Positions 12,137 through 23,850 of a stretch of 64,000 nucleotides of DNA are shown piece by piece (positions within the stretch are counted from its first letter, which is position 1; each line of letters begins with the position of its first letter). Made by a program: the position numbers and the translations under genes. The DNA is from Flammula alnicola. Its lineage: Eukaryota > Basidiomycota > Agaricomycetes > Agaricales > Strophariaceae. The notes under the pieces are model-generated. The model made no database searches. It was not told the DNA's origin and was given only the letters and a program-made list of their open reading frames with translations. The stretch spans positions 1,116,001 through 1,180,000 of the forward strand of contig JADNRV010000003.1 in NCBI GenBank assembly GCA_015499995.1. Direction: 5' to 3'.

Positions 12137-13586
12137 ATGAAGATCACCGTAAAGACTACCCAGCAAAAGGTGTTCCAGGTATGTTTTCTATCTCATTTAC
12201 TCTTTATTTCCTGCTCCTCATCCTTTCTAGGTCGATGTCGATGGCACAGACTCCATCGCTCACCTCAAGGCCAAAATTCAAGAATCGCAAGGTCACCCTG
12301 TTGCCGTCCAGAAGATTATCTATTCAGGTCAGCCTGTTCACATCCGTTCACATCACTCACTCATCTCTATATAGGCAAGATATTGACCGATGACAAGACG
12401 GTAGATTCATGTGGGATCAAGGAGAAGGATTTTCTGGTGTTAATGGTTTCCAAGGTCAATCTATTGCTCGCCTTTCCTTGATATCCGCCCTTCTCATCTA
12501 CTCCTCCTGCAGCCTAAGCCTACGGCAGCTGCCTCATCCTCAATATCAACTGCCACATCCGAGCCATCAGCCCCAGCAGCCCCCTCTGAGCCCTCAGCAG
12601 CCCCCGCTCCAGCCCCTCCCGCTGCTGCCCCTCCCGCTCAATCCGAGAACGTCCCCCAAGCTCAAGAGGTTCCTTCTTCCGTGCCTCCACCCGCTTTTGG
12701 TGATCCGAGCGCGTTTCTCTCTGGCTCCGGTCTCCAGGCCGCAATCACGAACATGGTCGAGATGGGCTTTCCACGGGATCAGGTTCTTCGTGCCATGCGC
12801 GCCAGTTTTAACAACGCCGATCGTGCTGTCGAATATCTCATGACGGTGAGATACTATCATGCCTTGTGTATTTTAACCCTCATCTAATGCCGCCCTCAGG
12901 GAATTCCATCCCATCTGGAACCAGACCAGCCTCCCGAGGTGGCCGCACCAGCCCAAGCCGCACCAACTCCAGTTGCAGCACCGCCCTCGAATCAACCGCA
13001 GCCTTCAAGTCAGCCTCAAAACTTATTCCAAGTATTTACTTTATCAGAATGACGACCTGTGATGGACATTGACCATTTTTTCCCCCAGTTGGCGCAGCAA
13101 CAGCAGCAGGCCGGAAGCGGGGGCCCGGCAGTAGGTGGAGCGGCAGGCCCACTGGGAGGGCAACTCAATCTTGAGGCATTGCGCGATAACCCTCAAATCC
13201 AGCAACTTCGGCAGCAAATGGCTCAGAACCCAGCCTTGATCCAACCTCTGATACAGCAACTTGCCTCCCAGAATCCCGGAGTAGCCCAAATGATTGCCCA
13301 GAATCCCGAAGCACTACTCCAACTTCTTGGCATCGAAATGGACGATTCGGATGAGGGGGGTCCAGTCCCTCCTGGTGCTCATGTTGTCAGCGTCACGGAG
13401 GAGGAACGGGCTGCTATCCAACGCGTTTGTGTCCAATCTTTTCACCCCAAGATGTATTCGCTGATTCTCTCGTAGTTGGAAGCTCTCGGTTTCCCGCGAC
13501 AAGCTGTTCTAGAGGCGTATTTTGCTTGCGACAAAAATGAAGAACTTGCGGCCAATTATCTTTTTGAAGGTGGATTCGAAGACTAG
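12137..13586 (+). CDS. RAD23: RAD23 family nucleotide-excision repair / proteasome shuttle protein, 376 aa
   Basis: Brings ubiquitylated substrates to the proteasome and stabilises the Rad4/XPC damage sensor. Seven exons: 12137-12178, 12231-12327, 12375-12454, 12513-12845, 12900-13031, 13089-13424 and 13476-13586 (377 codons). Domains in order: ubiquitin-like domain 1-75 ([26 protein letters not shown]), Ala/Pro linker, UBA1 at about 147-186 ([20 protein letters not shown]), a second linker, STI1-type XPC-binding domain at 254-309 ([17 protein letters not shown]), and UBA2 at about 333-372 ([20 protein letters not shown]) ending LFEGGFED. Full domain complement, intact splice sites and no frame problems. 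The Gly/Gln-rich tract before the XPC-binding domain is normal for the family. Confidence 0.94.
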
Positions 13587-13864
13587 TTGGTAGAGGATAC
13601 GCTGTTCGAACGATTATTCTGTGTACTTTAGTTCTTTGAGATCAGATAAGGCGTTGGCAATGAAGGTTGAACGTTGAACATCCGAAGGTACATAATAATG
13701 TTGCCGAGGCGATGACGATTGTATGTAGGCAGAATGATGATTCCCTCGGTCATAATTATAACTGTACGGCCTCGTTGCTACGGGCACACTGCTAAGCGCA
13801 GCTCTATGAGCATCATGCCCAACGTCCTTTGGAACACTTGAACTCTTACCACTTACTTCGTTCG

Positions 13865-16349
13865 ATGAAAACTCTCTTCTTCACCCAGTTGCTCGTGTCC
13901 GCGTCAACACTGGCAAGTCATGTCACGGATTACGCGCCAGCCACCAATGTTGAATGCCCAGATTTGTCCACGACTTCCCTCATCCGAACATTCACACCAC
14001 AAAATCAGACTCTTCATCCAGCCGAAGAAGAATATGTAACGACGCGGAGGAATACGGTCATAGCTAATGCTTGGAACGACTGGCTAGGGGACGGCACCAG
14101 CTTGGGATACAATCTCACTGCGTACACTGGCCCTTTCCCGAATGTCGGAATCGCGATACCTGGTGGTGGGCTCAGGGCCGCCCAGTATGGGGCAAGCGCC
14201 CTTCTTGCTTTAGATGCACGTAACGCATCTTCGAAGGCCGCGGGGACTGGAGGTTTGCTCCAGGTTGCGTCCTATATAACAGGTTTATCTGGTGCGTTCA
14301 TTGTTTATTCTATGTTCTACAAATTTAACTTATCGTTATCGACATTAGGTGGTTCCTGGGTGACCGGCTCTTTGCTGTTCAATAACTGGCCAACAATTGA
14401 CGACCTCGTCTTTGGCAATGGACAAGATCTCGAAGGCTGGCTGCTCGACTTGCCTTTTGTTACTCCTGACGGCGACAACATACTATCCGCCAATAATCAA
14501 GCTTTTTATGGAAGTATCCTCTGGAGTATCATAGCCAAAGCCGACCGTGGAGTGTAAGTTATGATTATCAATATTTCATGAACCCAGCTGATGTCGGTTC
14601 AGTGACACAAGCCTCACCGATCCGTGGTCTCGAATGATATCCTACCACTTCCTCAATCAAACGTCCCGACAAAACTTTTTCACAAACGACACCGGGCATG
14701 GAGCGGGCCAATTGTGGTCACAAATACCTCAAATACCTGCATACCAAAACCATCTTGTGCCATTCCCTATAGTTGTCGCAGATTCACGACCCGTGGGGTC
14801 CAACCTGACCACCATTCTCCCCCTCGACTCCGTTGTATATGAGGTAAGCACGTCGTTGTATAACTTCTACAACCCGAATAATGATAGTCTCAAGATAACC
14901 CCTCTCGAGCTCGCATCCTATGATCCTTTTCTGTCAAGTGGGATGAACCTTTCTTACGCCGGAACACATCTGTCAAGCGGAAGGTCTTTGAATGGATCAT
15001 CATGCGTCACAGGATTTGACCAAGCGGGTTTTGTAATGGGAAGTAGCGCTAGCTTGTTCAATGTAAGACTTACACTTTCAAGCCAGTACACTTTCACGAT
15101 TACTAATTTCTCACCGCATTCCCCAGCAACTTCTTGATTTTGCGCACAACACAATAGCCCAGTTTTCGAACAGTGACGGCAATGCCCTGCTTTACGTGCT
15201 CTCTCGCCAGCTGTCCGAAGTCCGTACCAGAGCTAACGACGTTGCAAATTGGCCAAACCCCTTTCAAGGACAACGAGTTGAAAGCTTTCAGGACGCAAAT
15301 GCTACTTGGCTGGAGCTTATTGATGGCTCATCTAATCAGGAAAATATTCCATATGGGCCGTTATTAGTGAAAGCCAGGAACTTGGACGTGATTGTCACTC
15401 TCGAGGGAAGCGCTGATGATCCAGTAAATAATTGGCCGAAGTATGATGATCCTGTTTGTCTAAATTATCAAACAAGCTAAAATTTAATTTTACAGTGGAA
15501 CTGGCTTGATATTTACTTCTCTGCGGCAATCTCAATTTCTACAGTCATCACATAAGATGTTTCCTCCAATTCCTGGCACCCCAGAGGATTTTATAGCTGC
15601 TGGGGTCAATGCCCGGCCAACTTTTTTGGATGTGATCCCTCTACTTCTGATGATTACCCTCTTGTTATTTATCTTCCAAATGCACCTCCTATAACAGGTG
15701 TAACCCTGTTACCAAGTAAGCAATCCTTATTCTTATGAAAAAAAAATTACTGAATTTTGTATATAGCACACAAACATTTCAGCTGTCATATTCATTGCTC
15801 CACACACACTTGTTTTTTGATCAGGTATACTTTAACATGGTATCTGGATTTACCCAAATACCAATAGTCCTGACAACAACTGGGGGAAATGTCTGCAATG
15901 TGCTGCATTTGACGGGCACGATCAAAAGCTTCCATCCCTGTCCCCCGGTCTTCTATATGTTCACAATGCTTCAACCAATACTGCTACAATCCTCAAAGCC
16001 CATCTAGCAAATCAGAGTTGCCAAACAGAAGATTAGCATTTGTGGACCCAGATCCCAAGGACTCAGCAAAATAGAGTCATTTCTGGGACAAAACAAATTC
16101 AAACTTATTGGTGGGCTTATTGGTCTTGCTGCATTTATTGCATTATCATCTTTGGCGATGTGAGTAATTATTATTATTTTAAAAAATATCCACTAAATGT
16201 GCTTTAGTATAATTTACAAGAAGTGGCATCGTTCAAAATTGTCAAAATATCACCAGATCCATGAGCCATCTAGTAATAGTCTTGTTTTTGAAGAGTTTTC
16301 TGATAATCCACATACTGAAGTATACAAAATGCAAATGTATCCAAATTAG
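13865..16349 (+). CDS. Secreted/membrane-anchored lysophospholipase (phospholipase B), five apparent frameshifts
   Basis: Fungal PLB, removing acyl chains from (lyso)phospholipids at the cell surface. MKTLFFTQLLVSASTLASH is a signal peptide. Exons: 13865-14291, 14349-14553, 14603-15062, 15127-15440, 15496-15715, 15767-16159 and 16208-16349; with five restored bases they make 722 codons. The oxyanion-hole motif GGGLRAA and the nucleophile motif GLSG/GSW (Ser142, split by intron 1) are present, with many N-glycosylation sequons. The family's Asp in the V-D-x-S-A-D-like block reads LEGSADD here, so the catalytic acid deserves checking. The C-terminus has a Cys-rich block (GKCLQCAAFDGHDQ, SSICSQCFNQYCY) and a membrane helix (LIGGLIGLAAFIALSSLAII) with basic tail. 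The frame slips by one at 15622-15627 (T6), 15704-15706, 15853-15855, 15942-15946 and 16054-16056 (C runs). Confidence 0.75.
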
Positions 16350-16564
16350 ATTTTAAATGCAATTTTTCATGGCTTGCTCACACTATACCATCTGTACACT
16401 CTGAGATCAGCTTATCAACCAGGTCTAAGTTGGATAATATCATTCACCTAGTACTTAGAGTGATTCCCAATCTACCAAAGCAAACATTACATAGGATATC
16501 ACAATTAAACCTAAATATATTAGATTTTTTTTAACTACTTGAGTAGATACAACTAGATACATTA
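16350..16564. other. 3' flank of the lysophospholipase, AT-rich
   Basis: AT-rich spacer between the last gene and the first transposable element. No gene, RNA or clear terminator structure seen. Confidence 0.4.
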
Positions 16565-16800
16565 ATGTCAGAAATTTCTGCCACATTGTAATGTGTTACA
16601 ATGTGCAGTAACAGACCAGTCAGCCCATAATGCTGCAGCCCTGTTTCAACTTGTTGTATGACTAGTCAGTGTTCAACTGCACTAATAATGGCCATTAACA
16701 GCACATTATGGCAAATCAATGGTGTTCTGACTATTGTAACACTAGTCAATAATCAAATAATGGCCAGGCCATTACAACAGCAGTCAGAAATTTCTGACAT
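16565..16800. mobile_element. Short inverted-repeat element (MITE-like), 236 bp
   Basis: Begins ATGTCAGAAATTTCTGCC and ends in its inverse, CAGTCAGAAATTTCTGACAT, giving a terminal inverted repeat of 16 bp whose centre (CAGAAATTTCTG) is itself a palindrome. The similarity continues inward (CATTGTAATG against CATTACAACA inverted). Non-coding. No clear target-site duplication, so the superfamily is open. Confidence 0.5.
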
Positions 16801-17065
16801 AGCCATATCAATGTATACATAGTTATAAACCTATGTATGATGTATGTAGTTTGATATTCTGATGCGAGCAATGCTCAAGCACATGTTCCTCAGGCCAGGC
16901 ACTGGAATTCACAAGAGTAAGAGTGTGTATTTAGACAATGGCATGGGTAACCCATAGGTGTCCAAGGGCTACCTGTACCTGTACCCACACATACCATACC
17001 CACCTGCCCATGGGTCAGAAAATGACGTCTTAGACAGGTATGCACAGGTCATGGGTATATGGCGG

Positions 17066-18832
17066 TGAAGAGACCGCGAGCGGCTAGCTGTGAACGGACT
17101 ACTATTCTCCTTACCTGAGCTATTTTTAGCACTTAGTAAAGCTTATACCGTAGTCTAAATGTTACAAGTCCGGACATTACAATGACAAGGCTACTAAGGA
17201 CTAGAGGAAACTATGCAAGATAACGAGGAACGCGCGGTCAATAAAGACATTATCATTAGTAACTATTGAGATAATAGTCAATACATCTAATGAAGTGTAC
17301 GGAAATAGGCGCCTTTCAGTAATATCTTAACCATCCGGCCTATACAGAACGAGGCGTGGATCTCTAGATTAAAGAACGGACATCTAGGCACACTACAGGA
17401 CAGGTGCGTGACATTGCCGAAGGCATCAAGGACAGTGGAGCAGTCGGGGTAAAGCAGACGCCCATAGACGCGCCTGTAGCAACGCCGATCAAAGCTCGGA
17501 TCAAAGGGATACCAAATTGGGAACACATACCATATCGGGTAATAACTGGGTACAGGAAGATTTCCGGGGTGCATAACTCGACACAGCGAGATCCCAGATG
17601 CACGCCGAGGGTACCAAGATGCCGGGTACAGAGGACGAAGGGTTACAACCCTAATCACGAGCATTATCTCAGACAGAACGTGCGTGGATTGCCCGAGCTT
17701 CTCCGACGAGATGTAGGTGCGTCTATGCTCCGGTCAGTCGATAGCCAATGACAAGACAAGATACCAATGAAGACGAAAGGTCACGAGCCTGTATACCACG
17801 CAGTCGAGGAGGATTAAGTCTTAGGCGCTTAAGTTAGCCAAGCCGACGACGATCTGAGCTCCCGATCCAACCAAAAAGGCATGATTGAGCGGACGCGCAC
17901 GGAAACTGTACTCCACAAGGCCGCCGCTTGCGCACAAATGCCCATGAAATCTCTATATTCTCGTCATTGCGTCTATGTAATAATATATCGTCTCAGTAGT
18001 ATATAAGCAGCCCTGTAACACCGTAGAATACAAGCAATTTACCACCCACGAGATACAAGTGCTTAAGAGTTATATCTTAAGTGTTTCACCTCTAAGTACC
18101 AAGTAGCTTCAAAGCGAGAGTCCCATAATATAAAAAGAAACCAAGTAACGATATAAACGAACTGTTAAGATGAGAACGCGTGTCTAAGTGATTCGCCAAG
18201 ACAAGTAAAGAGAGTTATAAGCCAAGGAACCTGTCTAAGTGACTTGTTCAAAACCTACCCTTTGTCAAAGGACATCTGGGGACCTGGACTGTAGTGTCAG
18301 TAGACAAAGCATCTACGCGCCTCTGGCCATTGTTAAGGGACTGTAGTGTCGGCGGATAAGACATCTGCGTGCCTCTTTCCACAAGTATAGTTTTTGAGAC
18401 AAGTAAAGACAAGTTAAAGGGCATAGAGCCATCTTCTCAATTGGAGAACAAGACAAAGCAAGATCAGTTAGCAGTTTGTGCATAGAGCACTAGTTTCCGA
18501 GTACCAGACCAGAATTTACACAAGTCTATTGGACTTAAAACGACCCATTGACTATAAACGCGCCTAAGGCCTTGCTTAAGCCGTTACATAGTTAAACACC
18601 TTCTTTTATCGCGCACCTACTATCAGGTATCAATATTATAAAACTATTATCCTCCCCTTGGATGAACTAAGTCAACTAAACATTGATTTGGGTGTTTGAG
18701 TGTAGTAAAGTAGTTATTAAAAGTGAAGCAAGTCGGATGTGATAGTATCTCTTTAATAGACCTTACAAGTCTATTGAAAGCGACTACTTGATTATCTAGT
18801 AGTTCACACACACCCTGCACTAAGCATCTTTA
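17066..18832 (+). mobile_element. LTR-like element A, copy A1 (1767 bp), nested in the hAT
   Basis: Starts TGAAGAGACCGC and ends GCATCTTTA, flanked by a 4-bp duplication GCGG at 17062-17065 and 18833-18836. Removing it restores the hAT subterminal sequence GGCGGGTACT. Non-coding. It has a TATATAA-type box at 18000-18006 followed by sequence resembling a transcript leader. Two further copies occur in this window (A2, A3). Size, lack of coding and 4-bp duplication suit a solo LTR, but the end is TA, not the usual CA, and no internal region was found, so the class is not certain. Confidence 0.65.
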
Positions 18833-18896
18833 GCGGGTACTGTGTAAATATCATAGGGATGGGCATAGATACATTTGGTTTTCATCTATAAATAAT

Positions 18897-21886
18897 CTAC
18901 AATAAGATTTTATCCCAACCGTCTTCAAATTCTTCATGCTCATCTATATCCTGCATCATCACTACCGCCTCAACTTCTGAATCCTTGATGTAACCTAGTA
19001 AGCTCCAGCTGCCGATGCAGAGAAGTGAGCATGTTGATTGAGCAGACAAACAGCTTTGAACATGTGACAGAAGGAGCTGACCACACCTGAATATGTGTTC
19101 AACGTCAACTGATGTTGCTGCGTATACCAAAGTAAATTAAATTAGAGCATAGTAAATTGTGACAGTTAAAAAATGTACCCGGAATGGTAAGGTAATTGAG
19201 TGCCATTCGAGACAAACATGGGAACATAGCCCGCCATTCTGACCACCAAAGGAGAGCATCTCCAACATTCTCAGTGTCCATGCTAAGATAGCAGTCAACT
19301 TCATCTCGAGCCTCTGAGGATTTCATTGATGATGTAAAAATAGTGTTGAACATGTTTTGTTTGCAGTTGTCCTGCTTTGCTGTCTTCGAGGGGTGTTTCT
19401 CATATGACAACGAAGCCTACAAGGCAAAAGCAAGATTAGAAAGATATAGTAACAAGTACCAGTAATAATGAATGTACCAATGGTTGTTCTTCTGAGTTAG
19501 CTGGTGTTATTCCTGCATCCAGGGCCTTATGGTAGACCTTATCAAATTGTGTATGCAGGAGTCCTTCAGCTGTGTTGATCCAGTCCATTCCCTATTTTGC
19601 ATTCTTGAAATACTCAAGTTTGTACTGAGGGTGTAAGACTATCAAATTTTAAAGAATTAATACCTCAAATGAATGAAAATCAAGTGGAATGCACTCATTG
19701 AAATACGGTACCGTAGGCAGGCCTCTGACTCATCCATGCGGGAATAGTACCTATTGAGCGTCTTCTTTGCAAGTCCCAGAGAGGAACAGATGGCTGGGGA
19801 CAAAGACTGATCCTTTGCTTTCACCGTGAGATGGTCATTGATAATATCCATGATGGGAATCACATTGGTGAGGTTAGGAGTCAAGCGAGAGAAGAAAAGA
19901 GTGGCGTGTTTGAGCACCTAGACAGTGAAATGGAGTGGGCAAAGGAAGTGAAGCTGAATTGTAGGTAGAGGATTGATAATTAATTAGTCAGCAATGACCA
20001 AGCATTCCATGGAATTCGAAATGTACTTCCAAGATGTCGCATAGTTGCTTCACCACCATCCACTCATTCTCCTTTAATTCATACTGCTGAAGGTCATTTC
20101 CTCTATCACCCGTGAACTTATTGATGGCCTTCCAGTGCTCATATGTGAATGCCAACATGTCGTAAGTCAAATTCCAATGTGTCTGAACATCTCGAGGGAT
20201 AATCCAATAAGGAATGTATAGGTCTTCAAGGCATTTGGCCCATGCTGGGAGGAGAAGTGTTGTTGAATTAATAGTTTTGAAGGTGACTTTCCAGATCGAT
20301 TGACTCAGGTTAGTGAAGTATCATATTCATGCTCCAGACTTACCTTGACAAGGATCATTCATACAGGTCTTAAGCTGTTTTGCAACCCCTCGTGTTCAGC
20401 TTGTGAGAGTGCAGCCATTTTGTCAATCCACTCCTCGTTATCATCATCTGGACCAAGCTTGCTGTTGCTGATCCCTTCTAACAGCACCTCCCACGTATGC
20501 TGCTCCTTGAGGTTGATATCGCCTGCAAGCTCATAAAGCTCCTTGTCTGGATCATCATCATCTGTGGTGGCACCTGGTTTTGCCTTAGGTACGTCGAATT
20601 GTCATACAAGTGTTCACACTACTAAGTTGTTGATGTAAAGGAAGCATCAAGTATGGTTAATGCATGAGAATCCTGGCAACAGGTCTTTGAGCTCTTCAAC
20701 CATAACATTGTTGTTAGAGGCATTATCACATGTTACAGCAAGAATCTGATCAACATTGGTGAGTATTATCCTCTCATTATTCGTATACTGGCCTCACCTT
20801 GTCAGAAATTCCAAATTCATTCAGTATGTCAGCAAATGCAGCGGCGAGATTCACTCCAGAGTGTGACTAAAAGGTATGCATTAAGTTCTCTTTCCTATGA
20901 TGAAAAAAGTTATGAAATCTAACTTTTGCAACCTCAACAATGTCTAGGATCATAAATATCAGGCTTCCTTTGTGTTCGAAGTGTACTGTGATGGTGACAT
21001 AGGCTCGATGATTTGAGGATGTCCAAGTGTCTGCCGCAAAGTGAAGTTTGCTATCATGTTTCTGGTAAGAGGCTTTAATTAATGTTCTCATAAATAACAA
21101 CTCACTTACTTATAATAACACAGCCATGCACTGGTGTGAATGTGCAAAGACCATCTGTACATCATGAGACACAGTTGATGGTTATGGTAAGTAGTATTCA
21201 GGCCGGCTGGTTTTTATCCAGCTTTTAAAGCCTCGATCACCAACAATACTGAATGGTTGGCTGTTCTCTGATACCCAACGAACAATTTCTGCTCTTTCAA
21301 AACTGCCATCAGCAGACATAGTGGCCAATGCTTACTTTGTCTGAGTTTTTGTATGCTACTTGTGTGAGTATGATACCTTTCCTTTTCCTTTAACCTTAAA
21401 TCAGTGCATTCCAATCTTCCTGAAGTCATTCTTTGTCTCTATTAGCACATCTAATTTTTTTATGTATCATCAGTGCTTACCAAGTTCAGCATCTGACAAC
21501 TCTTCACCCTCGTCGTCACCATTACTCTTCAGACTTGGGGTGTTGTCATCCTCATCCTCAATTGAAATGACTAATGGTTGGCATTGTGATTCTGGGTTTG
21601 CCATGGTAGTTCTACTTGGGGTAACAGGTGGTTCTTCCTGATGTTCTTTGGATTCCTGATGGATGGGAATGTCATCAAGCTATTTTCGTTAACCCTGTTT
21701 ACATACCTGAGTGCACTTGGTTTTTTGGGGGGGCTTTCCCTTTGGAGTGGTTGATTTCAGCTTCTTCAATTGCTTGGGAATTATAGACTTTAAGACCTCA
21801 GCAGTCTTGCATTTGAGTGATGGTTTGCTCGCATGTCCAGACTTGGTAAGGTTGGCCTTGGCGGCCTTGTCAGCCATGATTGACAT
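18897..21886 (-). pseudogene. hAT transposase, degenerate
   Basis: Minus-strand remains of a hAT transposase. The C-terminal dimerisation domain is clear: WWSEWRAMFPCLSRMALNYL, then after an intron-like gap ATSVDVEHIF and LLLSHVQSCLSAQST, ending LLGYIKDSEV. The gap (about 19117-19174) has a GTACAT donor and ACGCAG acceptor on the minus strand, joining LTIP to ATSVDVE in frame. Upstream blocks include DTWTSSNHRAYVTITVHF (catalytic-core region), LAFTYEHWKAINKFTGDRG and LSPAICSSLGLAKKTLNRYY. The N-terminal portion (21689-21886) is a Lys-rich stretch starting MSIMADKAAKANLTK. Stops and frame changes between these blocks make it non-functional as it stands. It lies inside the hAT transposon and is the likely former source of its mobility. 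Confidence 0.78.
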
Positions 21887-22095
21887 TTTTTGATGGGTTC
21901 TTGGTTGCTATTCTTATTTGAGTTATGTTGTGGCTCGATCAACTATACAGTTGGTAAATTATATAAGCTTTCTGGTACCAAATTTGGTCATGGGTACACA
22001 CGGGTTGCGGGTACTATAAATCCAACCTGTACCCATACCCATAGGTACCCATACTCATGACCCGTATGGGTATGGCTGACCCATGCAGATGCCTA

Positions 22096-22599
22096 TGTGT
22101 ATTTAGTAGGTAAATAAATTACATATAACTAGCCACATACCTGGAGTTTATGAGAGTAAGAGTGAACTCCAGTAAAGGGCAAACAACTTGCAATCTACAA
22201 GGTAACTATCACATGTGGACTTGCATCATGCCATCATGATGCAGAGATCTGCATGAACTGTGAGTCCAGAGATATCAAGAAATATCTACATATGCTCAAC
22301 TGTAAGTAAATATATAATCCATAGTATAGAAAATGAATGAAAGTCATAAAAATTCAACACATTCAACCAAAGAAATCAACCAATGTACGACCAATGTAAG
22401 ATGCACCTTATATGATTTGGTGGTGTTTGCATAATTGTGATGGCTGTGTGACTCCACAATGCATGCACAATGCAATGCCAATTAAGCATGATCACCAAAT
22501 CCCTCAGAGTATCTTCAAAAATCTGTTTTCAACAAAATGACAATATCTAGTTTTTATGTTTGTTTGTCAGGCTTTGATTATAGGAGTCATTATTTTTAC
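22096..22599. other. Region between hAT and element B1
   Basis: AT-rich, no gene or repeat boundary recognised. The text GAGAGTAAGAGTG occurs both just left of the hAT (16914 region, as AAGAGTAAGAGTG) and at 22151, suggesting an older repeat into which the hAT inserted. Confidence 0.3.
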
Positions 22600-23749
22600 T
22601 GAACTCTGGACAGAAAAAAAGGCACAATAGCAATAGTGAAATATATTGCTGAATAAGCTAGCTATAAAATACTATGGCTAGGAGTACAGGACACAGCTAG
22701 CGAGCATGCGACGAGAACACGTCGACTACTAGTGAGTATATCTTGTGACTTACTGGGAGACGCATGGGACACAGACCACAGACATGCTAGTTAGATGCAC
22801 GCTCTACGCTCTACCCGTGGGAGTACCAAAAGTGGTAATAGGACAAGAAAGGAAAGATGGAACCGGCAGCAATGATGGCTGCGGATCCGGAATAAAGTGG
22901 CACCACTAGCCAAAACACACGCATGATGTGCATGGTATGCGGAAGTCAGGTGTGTCCTAGTGTGCTGAAAAGGGATGAATTTCCAAATCCCTTGACCTCT
23001 ATCTGGTCACCTGGAATATTTACCCATTGCCTGCAGGCATTATTTACATGAGATAAGAATGTTTTACACTATTTTATTCGCATACTAGAACCACACATAG
23101 CTGTAGTGTAAAAGATGTACCTCTGTAGCTAGTTTACTTTAAGCAATCTTCACTGTTTTATTTTGAGCTCAGGCACAGTGTCTAGTGAGAAAGAGGATGA
23201 ATAAAGGATCAGTTTGACTTCAATAGAGTTTGTTTGAAGCCAGAGAAGGCTTAGTTAAATAAAGAGAAAGTTCTTGAGGACAAGGTCCAAGAATTTAGAA
23301 GCCAGAGAGTGCTGAGAGGCCAAGAGAGCACCTAGAGAGTCAGAAACAGCATCCACAGTGGGCTAGCAGAGTGTTCAGAAGGTAGCACACAGTGCAGCCT
23401 TAGTTTCAGATGAGTTCCCAAAGCCTCAGGGCAGCTAGTGCTTTGAAAGTCGAGCTAGTAGCATCCTAGAGAGTCTTTCTCAAACATAAAACATTAAAAT
23501 AACCATTCATTCTTGTAATAAAATGAAGCTTGAAACTACAATAAAACATGTATTTGAATAATCCCTCATACCCACTTAAAATGAACTGTGAGGCACTGTC
23601 TACAAGTCAGCTAGTTGAACAAACAAGCACTGTGGAGCACAGCACACTACATATTTCTATAGCTAGTAGAGTGTTGCTCGACCTAGTTAGGATCTCGCTC
23701 TGCAGTTGTGTGTGTGGTTTAGGTTGCTGAGCACATATCAGGTCTCTCA
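22600..23749 (-). mobile_element. LTR-like element B, copy B1 (truncated, inverted relative to B2)
   Basis: Ends GGTCTCTCA at 23749, the inverse of the B2 start TGAGAGACC. Throughout 22650-23749 it is the reverse complement of 24091-25230 with scattered differences. The distal about 330 bp of the family (25230-25554 in B2) are missing here, so B1 is 5' truncated on the plus-strand left. Non-coding. Its left edge is approximate. Confidence 0.6.
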
Positions 23750-23850
23750 GCGCGCACATGGATCCATCTGGACCATGACCCTTGGAACATTGTAGCCATC
23801 CTGGCCAGACCATTTTCCACAGTACATATGTTGTTCCTGACTGAGTCCAT
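23750..23850. other. Spacer between B1 and A2
   Basis: About 100 bp, not part of B1 or A2. It sits between the inverted B copies together with the first 240 bp of A2. No feature recognised. Confidence 0.3.

Larger units (their letters stand above)
16932..22095 (-). mobile_element. hAT-superfamily DNA transposon, 5.2 kb including a nested insertion
   Basis: Bounded by an exact 8-bp target-site duplication, TGTGTATT, at 16924-16931 and 22096-22103. The ends are imperfect inverted repeats: TAGACAATGGCATGGGT on the left and, inverted, TAGGCATCTGCATGGGT on the right, with subterminal runs of GGGTACCC-type words on both sides. The right part encodes a degenerate hAT transposase on the minus strand. 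The left end is interrupted by LTR-like element A1; without it the transposon is about 3.4 kb, a normal autonomous hAT size. Confidence 0.88.
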
